64,000 nucleotides of DNA from Brettanomyces bruxellensis (lineage: Eukaryota; Ascomycota; Pichiomycetes; Pichiales; Pichiaceae). Made by a program: the position numbers and the translations under genes. The notes under the pieces are model-generated. The model did not search any database and had not been told where the DNA came from. It saw nothing but the letters and a program-made list of their open reading frames with translations. How positions within the stretch are numbered: position 1 is the stretch's first letter; every line of letters starts with the position of its first letter. This document shows, piece after piece, positions 1 through 9,658 of this stretch. The stretch is taken from positions 496,001 to 560,000 of the forward strand of contig NC_054686.1 in assembly GCF_011074885.1 (NCBI RefSeq). Reading direction: 5' to 3'.

Positions 1-2
1 AT

Positions 3-1865
3 GAGGCTAAAGTTTATAATCCAGAGGTAAAGAAAAGAAGGAGAGAGGGTTATGATGAAAACGATTGGACCCATTTCCATCCTATAAAGCTTATGGATTG
101 GGTGCATCAAGAAGAAGACGTGGTGAACACACTTGGTTCGATTAGTGCATTCGAAATAGAAAAAAGTAATCCAGAATGGAAGATAGTCAAAAAGATGAAA
201 CAAACCACTGCAGAATTTGTGGAATGCTGTAAGGATTTGCGGGTGTTGGGTAAGAAAGATTTCAAGCTTCTTATAAGGTGGAGAAAGCATGCTAGAGAAG
301 CACTTGGTCTTATGGAAAAGAAAGATAAAATTCTTGATAAATCTAAGATTGAACTTGAAGACTTGACTGAAGATCAAAGAATCGACAAAGAGCTTCGAGA
401 ATTGAGCGAGAAGGAGAAGAGAGATCAGAAGAGAAAAAGGAGGGCAAACAATGAAGTGAGACAAAAGGAAGTGAGAAGAATGCAGATGGATATGCTCAGT
501 GATATGCAAATTGGTATTGATGCTGCCGAAAATGGATCTGAATCCATGTTCAGTTTAAAGATGGCCCGAAAGACCGGCATACTAAAGGATATTGCCAGGG
601 GAAAGAAAGCCATAATAATTAAAGATAAAGATGATGATATGAGTGCCAGCAGAAATTCCAAAATAATCATTGATCCGGAGGAAGAGGAAGGAAATTTGGA
701 AAAACAGCTTGATGATATGTATACCTCATATAAAGAGCGGAAGATGGAGAATGACGACAAACTTCGCGCTAAACTGACGAGAGGAGATGAGCATGAAGAA
801 AAATGGGAAGGATTTACTGAGAAAGCATCAGAGTCATCTGATGATGAAATAATCACTGATGGAGAGGCAAGTGAATCGGATAGCGATGATGATGAGGCAA
901 TCAACAAGTTGGTTGCGTCGATCAGGGAACGGAAAGATTCAAAGGGATTGAGTTCAACTGCTAAGAACTTTTACAAAGATCCTATTTTCCAGGATTTGGA
1001 TTTGAACATTGCCCCAGCCAGTGGTTCGAGCAAGCATAAACAAACCAAAGAATTTAAGGTTTCGGTTGGTACGGACAATGACAAACAGGGTAAAAAGATA
1101 CCTAATACATTCAAGGAAAGCCTTAATGATATTGACAGCACTTCAGATTCCGATGTTGACTCTGATGAGGATAAAAAGGGTAACAACAACGACTTTGAGC
1201 TTGTTCCAAACGACTACCACTCGAAATTTGATGATAGTGAGGAGGAATACGAAACGGATTCAGATGAAGAGAGAAAAGCATTGAAGCACAAAGAGGAAAT
1301 TGATATATCAACTGTTTCGGCAATGACCATGGCTCAGGATCTTGCGTTGGGAAAGAAGTCAAAGCATGACATTATCAGCGAAAGTTACAATAAATATTCA
1401 TTCCGTGATCGCGAAGGTCTACCTGCTTGGTTTATAGAGGACGAGGAAAAGCACAGCAAGATTAATCGTCCAGTTACCAAAGAGGCAGCATTGGCATTAA
1501 AGGAAAAAATGAGATTATTGAATGCAAGACCAATAAAGAAGGTTATGGAAGCTCGTGCCAGAAAGAAGATGAGAGCCGCAAAAAGAATGGAACAGATCAA
1601 GAGGAAGTCAGAGTTGATTTTGGAGGATAGTGCAAGGTCTGAATCAGATAAGGCTAGAGAAATACAAGGCATGATGAGAAAGATGACGAAGAAACAGGAG
1701 AGACCTAAACCAACCTTGGTTGTTGCTAGGGGTGCTAATAGAGGACTGAAGGGCAGACCACACGGAATTAGAGGAAAGTACAAGATGGTTGATGGTGTGA
1801 TGAAGAATGAGATGAGAGCTTTGAAGAGAATAGCGAAGAAGAATAAAAGGCATGGAAAGCATTGA
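3..1865 (+). CDS. SPB1: SPB1, 27S pre-rRNA 2'-O-methyltransferase, 3' part only
   Basis: This is the C-terminal part of Spb1, the nucleolar AdoMet-dependent methyltransferase of 60S assembly, which methylates 27S/25S rRNA. The frame is open from base 3, so the gene is cut by the window edge and its catalytic FtsJ-like domain lies outside. The visible part matches the middle and end of the family: an early EAKVYNPEVKKRRREGY stretch, long Lys/Glu-rich coiled segments, several Asp/Ser acidic runs around residues 250-400, and the highly conserved basic tail (RGLKGRPHGIRGKYKMVDG, then a Lys/Arg-rich end). The ATG at 93 is internal and not the gene start. PBN1 follows on the same strand. Recognition rests on the C-terminal domain and is strong. 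Confidence 0.93.
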   Translation, partial: EAKVYNPEVKKRRREGYDENDWTHFHPIKLMDWVHQEEDVVNTLGSISAFEIEKSNPEWKIVKKMKQTTAEFVECCKDLRVLGKKDFKLLIRWRKHAREALGLMEKKDKILDKSKIELEDLTEDQRIDKELRELSEKEKRDQKRKRRANNEVRQKEVRRMQMDMLSDMQIGIDAAENGSESMFSLKMARKTGILKDIARGKKAIIIKDKDDDMSASRNSKIIIDPEEEEGNLEKQLDDMYTSYKERKMENDDKLRAKLTRGDEHEEKWEGFTEKASESSDDEIITDGEASESDSDDDEAINKLVASIRERKDSKGLSSTAKNFYKDPIFQDLDLNIAPASGSSKHKQTKEFKVSVGTDNDKQGKKIPNTFKESLNDIDSTSDSDVDSDEDKKGNNNDFELVPNDYHSKFDDSEEEYETDSDEERKALKHKEEIDISTVSAMTMAQDLALGKKSKHDIISESYNKYSFRDREGLPAWFIEDEEKHSKINRPVTKEAALALKEKMRLLNARPIKKVMEARARKKMRAAKRMEQIKRKSELILEDSARSESDKAREIQGMMRKMTKKQERPKPTLVVARGANRGLKGRPHGIRGKYKMVDGVMKNEMRALKRIAKKNKRHGKH

Positions 1866-2051
1866 GAATGATTTAACTGAAATCATTTTTTTTATCATGT
1901 AATAATATAATAGACCGGTGTTTTTATGTGCATGTAAGAAAAAAGAAAATCCCTGCCAGATTTCGAGATTTTTTTTTTTTGTATTTTTCATTTTTATCAT
2001 TCTTCCCACGCAGGGCCGTTTTCACCCAATTACTTCTCCATTGACCAACAA

Positions 2052-2102
2052 ATGCGTACTTACGAAATTATCAGATCAGACAATCTTTATGCTAATAGGT
2101 AG
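2052..2102 (+). other. Short upstream reading frame overlapping the PBN1 start
   Basis: ATG at 2052 opens a 16-codon frame that ends at TAG 2100-2102, past the in-frame PBN1 ATG at 2089 and in a different frame. It could be a uORF that lowers PBN1 translation, or the true N-terminus of Pbn1 separated by a one-base frame error. I cannot tell which. Confidence 0.4.
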
Positions 2103-3654
2103 CAACATGAGTGTAATTACACAGAGATCTATTTTTCTTCTGAATGATAAAACTGTACTGGCTAAATTTTTGAAAGAGCTTAAACAAGATGAAAAAGATA
2201 TCGTTATACCAGGGAGTGCAGAGTTTGAAATGCAGAGGCAAGAGAAGATAACAATTCCATACGAAAACATGAATCCGCAGATTAGTGATCTCTTTGCAAA
2301 AGTTGGGATGCTTGAAATGAGATTCAGCCCGAAAGTGTCAAATAGTCAAAGTGTAATGGACGAACAATGGAAACATGTTCTCTTCAGTGATTTCACCACT
2401 GATAATACATTTGGACTTGACATTGAGGTTGCTCCGCAATCTGCAACCAGCTTTTATGAATACAAAAACACATCATTTAAGGCAATCAAGAGTTTGGAAC
2501 ACATTCTAAGGGTTCGCAGCAAAGATATACCCATATTTTATCAGGAATGGTTCCAGAAGCGGAACTTCGATTTAGATGAAAAGAGCAGCTTGGAACTAAT
2601 CGTTCTAAGACTTTGGAATGCCATACTTGCAAGAAACACGGAATTTCCTGTGCGATTGCCAGATATAGGTTGTGTATCATCGGTGGACTTTGTATTACAT
2701 AACAAAAAGCATGAAGCATCCATCACCTTATATTGGAATTCGGTAAAGCGCCCCGTTATTATTTCCAAAAAATACGTTATTCAAGAAGCCGATAGTATAA
2801 GCTCCGAAATAGCTATCTTTATGTCCAAGAAGCAAGCTATGAGCACATACGATCCACCACTAACCGGTCTTAGAATGAAGCTCAATAACGAGACATACAA
2901 CGCTCAAAATAGAATTATCAAGTTTTTACCTACAATGCTTCATGCTTCTCAGACACACAGAACGCTTCACGGGTACCATATCAAACACGAAATTTTAAAG
3001 CCGGTGGGAATGCATCCAGATTATAAGATGAGCATAGTAGAGGATGATAAACGAAGTGCATTTGCACCTCCTAGAAGCAGTGCAGATACACAATGCTCTC
3101 TCATGTTGCAACTCAGTGTTCCAAAGCAGATAATCATTGATAAATACGAATTGGAAAGATTAAAAGAAAAGCTGTTTAAAGATTTCAGGGTTCACAATAA
3201 CGGAATGAACCTCGAGCTACCTGAATATCGGGTAAAAGAATGGGGCGGTGCACTTAGCGCTGTGCTAGATGCAGATTACATAATGAACCGACAAAATGAA
3301 AGCTTTGTGATACCACTACATCTTCGGTACGGGAAACCACTAGGTGATTTTCAAGAAACATACATTCCAAAGGCTCAAGTCTACTGGGAATGTTCTGTGA
3401 CTGAAGATAAGCAAAAAGAAGTGCTAGCAAAATCATTTTATAATGAACCGGATCGCCTTGGAATAGATAAATTTGTCAAACATTCGGTTTTTTATCATGT
3501 GCGAGATAGCGACAGGTTATCTTCAAACTCCATAAAGGTGGAAATCCCGACAGCAAATCTGAAGGATGCTTATAGCAATGAGCTTTGGACCTCAGTACTT
3601 GTGGCTTTAGGAACAATTTATATACTAATATCTTTAGTTAAACCTCTCAGTTGA
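2089..3654 (+). CDS. PBN1: PBN1, GPI-mannosyltransferase I stabilising subunit (PIG-X like)
   Basis: Pbn1 is the ER membrane partner of Gpi14 in GPI-mannosyltransferase I, which adds the first mannose to the GPI precursor; it is also linked to ER protein folding. The PIG-X/Pbn1 domain is recognisable in the C-terminal half: a CSLMLQLSVPKQIIIDKYEL segment, the LELPEY pattern, the HLRYGKP motif, an IPKAQVYWEC strand, then one C-terminal membrane helix near the end (about residues 497-515) with a very short tail. From ATG 2089 the protein is 521 residues. The frame is open upstream to about 1918 without another ATG, and an out-of-frame ATG at 2052 overlaps the start, so the N-terminus is uncertain. 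It follows SPB1 on the same strand. Confidence 0.82.
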   Translation: MLIGSNMSVITQRSIFLLNDKTVLAKFLKELKQDEKDIVIPGSAEFEMQRQEKITIPYENMNPQISDLFAKVGMLEMRFSPKVSNSQSVMDEQWKHVLFSDFTTDNTFGLDIEVAPQSATSFYEYKNTSFKAIKSLEHILRVRSKDIPIFYQEWFQKRNFDLDEKSSLELIVLRLWNAILARNTEFPVRLPDIGCVSSVDFVLHNKKHEASITLYWNSVKRPVIISKKYVIQEADSISSEIAIFMSKKQAMSTYDPPLTGLRMKLNNETYNAQNRIIKFLPTMLHASQTHRTLHGYHIKHEILKPVGMHPDYKMSIVEDDKRSAFAPPRSSADTQCSLMLQLSVPKQIIIDKYELERLKEKLFKDFRVHNNGMNLELPEYRVKEWGGALSAVLDADYIMNRQNESFVIPLHLRYGKPLGDFQETYIPKAQVYWECSVTEDKQKEVLAKSFYNEPDRLGIDKFVKHSVFYHVRDSDRLSSNSIKVEIPTANLKDAYSNELWTSVLVALGTIYILISLVKPLS

Positions 3655-5221
3655 GGACAGTTCGAACTTTCGTTTGGATTTGAGCGCTGCTGAAAAGAAA
3701 GGACTTCCTGATTCGGATGTTTGTCATGTGCTAGAGTTTTGTTTTTATTTTTATTTTTATTTTTATTTTCATTTTTATTTTCATTTTTATTTCAGTTTTT
3801 ATTTTTGGCTCCGCCCTGCAATGCAAGCACCTACACACCAAATTTTCTCGGATCCAAGCGCAGCTTCTACCATATACGATTCTGGTTGCAGCAACCACCA
3901 TAGATACTTACAAAGATAACTAATAATACATGAAATTGCAACATTTTGAAACGAGAAAGATGCTTTACCGGTAATATCCGTGAAGAAAATACATACACTC
4001 GAGGACCGACTTTCAAATGGAGTATGTGTGTGTATGGAATCCTGGAGTCACATTCAGTAAGTGCCGGACTTGTAATAACGCTCTAGGTCCATCACAAAAA
4101 AATTTTTATTGTCCACAAAAATCACAAAAAATTGCAGTGTAGATTGAGGCGAGGCAATAAAATCGCATCGAATTATGATTATTGGGCCGTTAAAGGGGTA
4201 TGTTTTGTCAGAGATCATGAGCGTGGAAGAGGAAGTATATCAATGTAGTATGTTTATATATAATATCGGATGTAAACCACATACCTGTACCAAACTTCGG
4301 AGATTTCTCGAGACTAGATTTTAAATGCATTGTGATTTTTGCTTTATTTTATTTTATTTCATCTTCTTTTTACATTTGAGACCTTCTATTTTAAGTAGGA
4401 CGCTGTTAAAAAAAAACAGAAGCTACAATAAGAATAATGAAATTTCAAAAAATAATATAATGAAAAATAAAAAAGGAGGCATCCTATTTTTGGCTGCTGT
4501 ATGTAGGCTTAAGCAAGCGGGAATCAGCACTATTTGTGTGAGAACGGAAAATTGAATACGCTCGTAATCTAGGAAAAGAACTGCATCTGGCTGGAATTGC
4601 TAAGTTTTGAAGGAATACGTGAACTTTTTTATTTTTATTTTTATAAATATTTTTTTTCTTTTCTATGCTTTGCTTTACTCTGTCTTCGAAGTTAGACTGT
4701 TTTAACATATACTAGGCGTCTGCTCGATTTGTATTCGTCCTGTCGGCATTCTTTTCCTTTACGTTGGATAAAGAGCATATCATCCACATTCTGAAGAGCT
4801 GGAGTACAACACTTCTTGCTTGTTCTCCCCCCAAAAAGATAAATTGTATCCATCATTTTTCTATACAACAGATATTCCTGTTTGCGACAAGTTTACGGAA
4901 GGAGATAACGCTTCTTGGTGTCAACAAACTAACTATTTCATTCAGGCATCTGGAGAAAAGAGAAAAAAACGAAGTATATTCGGAGTTATAATCAGCGAAT
5001 ATAGCTATTCATCATCATCTCTCATCTCGTTCACTTCTGTCCTTCTAGGTCTTTTGTTTTCTCTTTTTTGTTATTTTATTGACGCCATTTCTTTCTTTTC
5101 AAGTCGGTCTTTTTTATTTTGAAACCCTACACGCTTACAGTCTATAGGACTTCAAATCCAGATTCTTGTCCGCCGCTTCCGTTAGCATTGTCAAATATTC
5201 ATTCGCTTAATCCACTTAATT
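3655..5221 (+). other. Intergenic region, PBN1 to serine-rich gene
   Basis: About 1.57 kb without a credible gene. It holds a T-rich hexamer repeat near 3740-3807, a TATATATAATA stretch near 4255, T/A-rich tracts near 4625-4660, and pyrimidine-rich sequence near 5010-5120 just before the next gene, as in many yeast promoters. Short frames here are low-complexity. Confidence 0.6.
3737..3807 (+). repeat. (TTTTTA)n-type microsatellite
   Basis: Imperfect tandem repeat of TTTTTA/TTTTCA hexamers over about 70 bases, directly visible. Its translations are Phe/Tyr-rich and look spurious. Confidence 0.8.
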
Positions 5222-5296
5222 ATGACGGACAATGACTCCCCAGCAACACCAAAACTTCACCGCCAGAAAACTTGGAGCCCCCTATATCAGGCATGA
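5222..5296 (+). other. 24-codon upstream frame with ATGA overlap to the next gene
   Basis: ATG at 5222 opens a 24-codon frame (MTDNDSPATPKLHRQKTWS...) that stops at TGA 5294-5296. Its stop overlaps the ATG at 5293 of the long downstream frame by an ATGA overlap. The peptide's composition resembles the downstream serine/proline/basic-rich protein, so it may be the true N-terminus separated by an indel or missed splice, or a uORF with re-initiation. Confidence 0.45.
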
Positions 5297-7005
5297 AAGG
5301 GAGGGCACACGAGCTTTACAGATCAAGGATTTTTCCGTCTCCGGCCATATCACCTCGAACTAGAATTCAAAGATCATCGCAGAGGGTTTCGTGCTCTAAT
5401 ATTTCCAATCTCGAACAGCGACCTGCACATAGTGGCAGATCTGGAAGTTTAGCTTCCAAAACATACTCTACCAGTTCGTTTGGTGCTGGTACTCATAGGC
5501 ATGGTGCACATCAGTTTGTTCTACCGCAGAGTATCCCGGAGGTTGGCCAGCTGAACCAAAAAGGTTATCAGCAGCAAGCTTTTTCACGAAGAATGAGCTA
5601 TATGGGCAACACATTCCCAGAACCAATGCCCACTTTTCGAAGGCATTCAAATGCAGCCCCTAATTTTCCAAGAAGTCAGTCCCAGCAGGTGATGAATCCC
5701 AACTTTGAGAGACCTCCAACCTCAGGCTCCCATCCCAGAAGACTATCGAACGCTTCGATGAGTTCGTTAAAGAGCATGGAATCTTCAGCATTGTCTCTTT
5801 CGCCGAGAACTGCGGACACGTCTTCATTAATGTCAGTTGAAGACAGGTTTGTCCCAAAGCACTGGCATCCAAAGTCCACCGAGAAGCTTTACGCACTTGC
5901 CAGAAGGTCCGAATCCATGGTCTCTCTCTCATCTATGACCAGGAGTGCCGATTTGCACGAGTATTATCAGCAACCTCAAAAGCCGTCGATGTCCGGCCGG
6001 CAGTTTAATCACGGCATACCGAGAAACATGCAGCAACCAGTGCATGGTGCCGGCTCATCATACAGTTTGAGATCCAACCAAAGGCAGAGTCTTCAACTGC
6101 CAAGAAATGAGTCATTTGCATATCCTTTGCCAAGGCACGTAAGCATGCAGAGTCCGATGTATGGTTCTATGCAGGTGCGAGATCAGAATTATGACCGGTC
6201 ACGCAGAAGTCTTCAAAATTGGGCTTCTGCATCGCAGCACCACACCTCGTATACTCAAAACATGCATACAAAGGAGCATCAGCCCATACCCAATTATAAT
6301 AGTGCACGGCTTCTGAACAATGCGAGAATGAGTTACACAGGCCCCGTGGCAAGGACAGAGCCAATCAAGGCTGCCTCGAAGTTTAAACCACAGTTTAAAA
6401 GGAACTTCACGTTAGGCGAGCCTTCAAATTCCGCAGTTACTGCATCAAATGACGATCAACCGAAGACGGATGACCAGCTGAAAAGAGAAGGGTCTCTCAA
6501 ACGGCCGAAAACTGCCATTTCCGAAGCCCAACAGAGACCTACCAAGCTCAAACATTCAGAGGTCAGCACTTCGCTTGGCCTGGGTATTACACGCCCTCCG
6601 GAGCCACCTGCTACAGCTGGCACATCTTCTACATCCTCTATGACTTCACCTTCCTCATCGACCTCCATTCAACCGAGTACCACCTCACTATCTTCGTCAC
6701 ATACGACGGACAGTTCATCTAATCCAGTTGGTACGAATTCTGTGCTGATGAGCACCAAGGGAAAGCTTGTGAATGAAGTAGTTGGAGCTCTCGAGCACAC
6801 AGGCATTAAAGCAGATGGTGCAGAGCAGAAGTCACAGTTCTTGCCTGCAAATCATAGACGGAGGTCGCATCAAAAGAAATCCTCCTCGAGCAGCTTGAAG
6901 AGCTTTTTCAAGAAGTTTTTCAGATCGTCAAAGGCTAGCGAGGAGGATGAATCTGGAGATGGAAAACCCGTTCATTCATCGGTACCATTGTCTACAGTCT
7001 CCTAG
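5293..7005 (+). CDS. Serine-rich basic protein, possibly Lre1/Hlr1-like
   Basis: A 570-residue protein from ATG 5293, rich in Ser, Arg, Gln and Pro, with no enzyme domain I recognise. Many R-x-x-S type sites suggest heavy phosphorylation. The C-terminus has a basic Ser-rich patch followed by an amphipathic aromatic/basic segment (LKSFFKKFFRSSK), which could bind membrane. As remembered, LRE1 lies beside PBN1 and SPB1 on S. cerevisiae chromosome III, is about 580 residues long, is serine-rich and also ends in a basic aromatic tail; the link to Lre1 (cell wall and PKA signalling) is therefore positional inference. The start is uncertain because of the upstream frame at 5222. Confidence 0.6.
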   Translation: MKGRAHELYRSRIFPSPAISPRTRIQRSSQRVSCSNISNLEQRPAHSGRSGSLASKTYSTSSFGAGTHRHGAHQFVLPQSIPEVGQLNQKGYQQQAFSRRMSYMGNTFPEPMPTFRRHSNAAPNFPRSQSQQVMNPNFERPPTSGSHPRRLSNASMSSLKSMESSALSLSPRTADTSSLMSVEDRFVPKHWHPKSTEKLYALARRSESMVSLSSMTRSADLHEYYQQPQKPSMSGRQFNHGIPRNMQQPVHGAGSSYSLRSNQRQSLQLPRNESFAYPLPRHVSMQSPMYGSMQVRDQNYDRSRRSLQNWASASQHHTSYTQNMHTKEHQPIPNYNSARLLNNARMSYTGPVARTEPIKAASKFKPQFKRNFTLGEPSNSAVTASNDDQPKTDDQLKREGSLKRPKTAISEAQQRPTKLKHSEVSTSLGLGITRPPEPPATAGTSSTSSMTSPSSSTSIQPSTTSLSSSHTTDSSSNPVGTNSVLMSTKGKLVNEVVGALEHTGIKADGAEQKSQFLPANHRRRSHQKKSSSSSLKSFFKKFFRSSKASEEDESGDGKPVHSSVPLSTVS

Positions 7006-7373
7006 ATGAGCAACAATGTTGAATTCATTGGGAGAGGAGCATATGTTGAACAGAGACCTCACTTTTACAGTTAATGGATGCCGTTCACTTCATATTTTAT
7101 TTATGTGGCATCTTTTAAAGTAATATTGAAACGCAAGTTTGAAACGTGCGAGCTTTCATGGCATCCGGAATGGTGTTCATTGACCCATCTTTTTGTTTTC
7201 TTCCTTTTTGGCAGGCATTAATTTCATACGCATATAATCTTAAAATGAAAAAAAAAAATTGTATAATGGTATATATTCATTTCGAATAAATAGTAACCGG
7301 TGTGAGCTACGACAAGTACAGCCACAATTCTTTTAATACTTGCACTTAAAAAGCAGTTAAATATTTCCGTGAT
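7006..7373. other. Convergent intergenic region
   Basis: 368 bases between the 3' ends of the serine-rich gene (+) and HIU hydrolase (-). AT-rich, with an A run near 7248; nothing else recognised. It probably holds both polyadenylation regions. Confidence 0.5.
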
Positions 7374-7784
7374 TCATGAACCTCTGTATGTAGAATAACC
7401 ATAATTGCTCAATAGCAATGGTACATGATAATGCTTCTCTGGGATAGCAGGGACTTCAAACCATATATCTATAAAGGGGAAAAATGTCGTTCCATCTCTT
7501 TTCAAAAAGTAGTCCTTGGTGTGATACCTAATTCGATAAGTTCCACTAACTAATTTAGTCCATTGATTATTTTCGGCATTAATGAAAGTCTCTGTACTAT
7601 TTGCAGCATTCCAAGATCCAATTCTTCCATCCTGATTCGTATACGCATAACCAAATGGTTTCACTTCTGATGGTGATGTAATACCATTTGAGGGTATATA
7701 GCTTATCTCACACTTAACATTTTCGGCGGGTTTGCCACACGTGGTGTCTAGAATATGGCAAGTAATTGGTGACCTTGAAGACAT
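7374..7784 (-). CDS. 5-hydroxyisourate hydrolase (transthyretin-related)
   Basis: A 136-residue HIU hydrolase of the transthyretin-like family, which converts 5-hydroxyisourate to OHCU in urate breakdown. Family marks are clear: N-terminal CHILDTTCGKPA with His10, a DGRIGSW segment with Arg54, a HYHVPLLLS strand with His118/His120, and the diagnostic C-terminal tetrapeptide YRGS. The length is typical of the single-domain enzyme. The start is the ATG at 7784; the frame continues three codons upstream only to a TTG. No clear PTS1 is present, so cytosolic location is the default. The gene is divergent from STN1. Saccharomyces lacks the enzyme, which helps narrow the organism. Confidence 0.93.
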   Translation of the reverse strand: MSSRSPITCHILDTTCGKPAENVKCEISYIPSNGITSPSEVKPFGYAYTNQDGRIGSWNAANSTETFINAENNQWTKLVSGTYRIRYHTKDYFLKRDGTTFFPFIDIWFEVPAIPEKHYHVPLLLSNYGYSTYRGS

Positions 7785-8188
7785 CCTGATCAACTAAATT
7801 TCTTTTCTAACCAGATGTCATATAGATATACGAAGAAATTAAATATGAACAAACGAACGGTCAAAAAAAGAAAAGAAAAAAAGATATTGTTATATATATA
7901 TAGGCTATCGATGCTGGATTCCTTAAGCTGAGAAAATACGGCAAAAACTAAGATAGCTGCAATCCGCAGCACCTCTCGTAGAAGCCCGAGCATATTCGAG
8001 GTTCGTCTTTCAGCGACGGATCGATCCGTCTATTAAATAAATATAAATAGGGAAATAAATTTAATAGAAAAAAAAAAAAATTAATCTCGATTGTAAACAG
8101 AAGCCAATCCCCACATCAACCTTTCTTCACCTAAGTCAACTATTCAAACATATGAATTTACTTTCTTACCAAGAAATGGCAGAGCTAC
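7785..8188. promoter_or_regulatory. Divergent promoter, HIU hydrolase and STN1
   Basis: 404 bases between divergent starts. It contains a single TATACGA at 7827-7833, a run of alternating TA near 7891-7903, and a TATAAATA-like element near 8040 oriented to STN1, followed by an A13 run. No specific regulator is assigned. Confidence 0.5.
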
Positions 8189-8198
8189 ATGACGGATG
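8151..8198 (+). other. Upstream reading frame overlapping the STN1 start
   Basis: ATG at 8151 opens a 15-codon frame ending at TGA 8196-8198, overlapping the STN1 ATG at 8189 in a different frame. This could limit STN1 translation if transcripts begin upstream of 8151. Confidence 0.45.
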
Positions 8199-9658
8199 AT
8201 ATTTTGAGGGAAAAAGTTTGCAAAAGAGCAAGAAAAAAGCTTGAAGAGAATTGCCACTTGGATGTTGCTCCTGGAAAGAACTATATTAGTTTTAGGAAGA
8301 ATGATGTTAATTACTATGCTCCAAACCTCATTTATACCGCTGAGACATTAAACTATAAGTATAATAATGGATATTTTCCATTATTAGTTAAAGATGCATT
8401 AAAGACGAAAGATCCAAGGCAATTATATCATAATGAAGGAGCAAATGCTGCCAATAAACATGTTTCATTTTTTTCCAATCATCCTCTTCTCAAGATTTCA
8501 ATTACTGGCAAAATTACATTTGAGAAGACTATTGAAACTGCTCGAAAGAATGAACAAGGCAATACGGTCAATGAATGTTTGCATATACTTGAGATCGATG
8601 ATGGCTCCTCTAGTACCAGTATAAAAGTTCGAGTCAACCATATTCAATACGCCTTTAATCAAATGTCATATAATAGCAATCGTAACACCCTATTTCGAAT
8701 CGATGGTCATATAGCTTTTTATTACCTTAAGCAGACTATGGACCTAAATCGGGAGGTTCGTGCGGATAACGTAACGCCGGTATGCAATCGATCTGACTTT
8801 CAAAGGGAAATTAATTGGTGGAAAACAGCAGTTGATGCTCGCCACAAATATCTTCAGAAACCTTGGGTAATTCGATTTGGACCTTACGAAAATGAACTAT
8901 CAAATAGCGAGGGAAAAAATCAAGATTTAACTGTACGCGAAGATATTGTGATGCTTCCTGCGGAGACAACTTCTCATGAATCTGAAAAAGGGATACCTGA
9001 ATCGGTTATTTCAGATTCAATATTACGGCTCCAAAATGCATTCTTGAAATTTATGATAAAAAGGCATAAGCACAAAACTTTGAAGATGGATGATATATGT
9101 GCAGACGCAACAATGCGAGCAGAAATTCAAGGAGTACTTGATAATTTATCGTTGCATCCCGACAATATTGAATTAAGAGAGATCTATGGACTGGTTATTA
9201 AGAAATTTTCAGATATTAGGATGGTGAAACAGAAATCAACTACTGAAGTAAGTATATTGAAATTTTCAAGGCTTTTCTGCTACATTAAAAACATGATGAA
9301 ATTTCTTACGACAAGCCAGGAAGTTGAGGTTTACAAATTAATCAAGAAATTTTCATATTCGAACATGAACAGACACACGTATAAAGATATTCAGAAATAT
9401 TTAAAGCAGATCATTCACTTTTCTATAGATCTTAGGAAGTTGGCCAAAGAGTTAACAGAAAAGTTTAACATCAAATCAGTACCCCTGGAACTTATAAACA
9501 CAATGATTGAGGAATCAATTGGCGGGGATTACATCACAAAAGGAGGAATTAGGGTTCGAGAATTTCAAGGCGCTTCCAACTTTAAAATAGTATTAAAGTG
9601 GATATCTCTTCCAAGTGAGCCAATTTGGAAATATGTGCCTAAGCTATACTTGGATTAG
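8189..9658 (+). CDS. STN1: STN1, telomere-capping CST complex subunit
   Basis: Stn1 binds Cdc13 and Ten1 at telomeres, protects the 5' strand and helps pol-alpha fill-in. The 489-residue protein fits the family: a preceding segment (residues about 40-55) resembling the Stn1 N-terminus, an OB-fold starting at NHPLLKISITGKI (about residue 95) and running through the ILEIDDGSSS strand to about residue 200, then the conserved EINWWKTAVDARHKYLQKPW helix that follows the OB fold in Stn1 proteins. The C-terminal third is helical and Lys-rich, consistent with the winged-helix region that binds Cdc13 or polymerase alpha. The ATG at 8189 is the first in frame. Sequence divergence is high, as usual for CST proteins; the order of motifs makes the call good. 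Confidence 0.85.
   Translation: MTDDILREKVCKRARKKLEENCHLDVAPGKNYISFRKNDVNYYAPNLIYTAETLNYKYNNGYFPLLVKDALKTKDPRQLYHNEGANAANKHVSFFSNHPLLKISITGKITFEKTIETARKNEQGNTVNECLHILEIDDGSSSTSIKVRVNHIQYAFNQMSYNSNRNTLFRIDGHIAFYYLKQTMDLNREVRADNVTPVCNRSDFQREINWWKTAVDARHKYLQKPWVIRFGPYENELSNSEGKNQDLTVREDIVMLPAETTSHESEKGIPESVISDSILRLQNAFLKFMIKRHKHKTLKMDDICADATMRAEIQGVLDNLSLHPDNIELREIYGLVIKKFSDIRMVKQKSTTEVSILKFSRLFCYIKNMMKFLTTSQEVEVYKLIKKFSYSNMNRHTYKDIQKYLKQIIHFSIDLRKLAKELTEKFNIKSVPLELINTMIEESIGGDYITKGGIRVREFQGASNFKIVLKWISLPSEPIWKYVPKLYLD

Noticed and set aside
1918..2088. N-terminal extension of PBN1 starting near 1918, with a Phe-rich signal-like stretch
   Set aside because: It begins at GTG, not ATG, and the Phe run is the translation of a T tract. 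A GTAAGA...CACGCAG pair could suggest an intron here, but no branch site is seen.
3674..3919. Phe/Tyr-rich small reading frames
   Set aside because: They are translations of the TTTTTA microsatellite.
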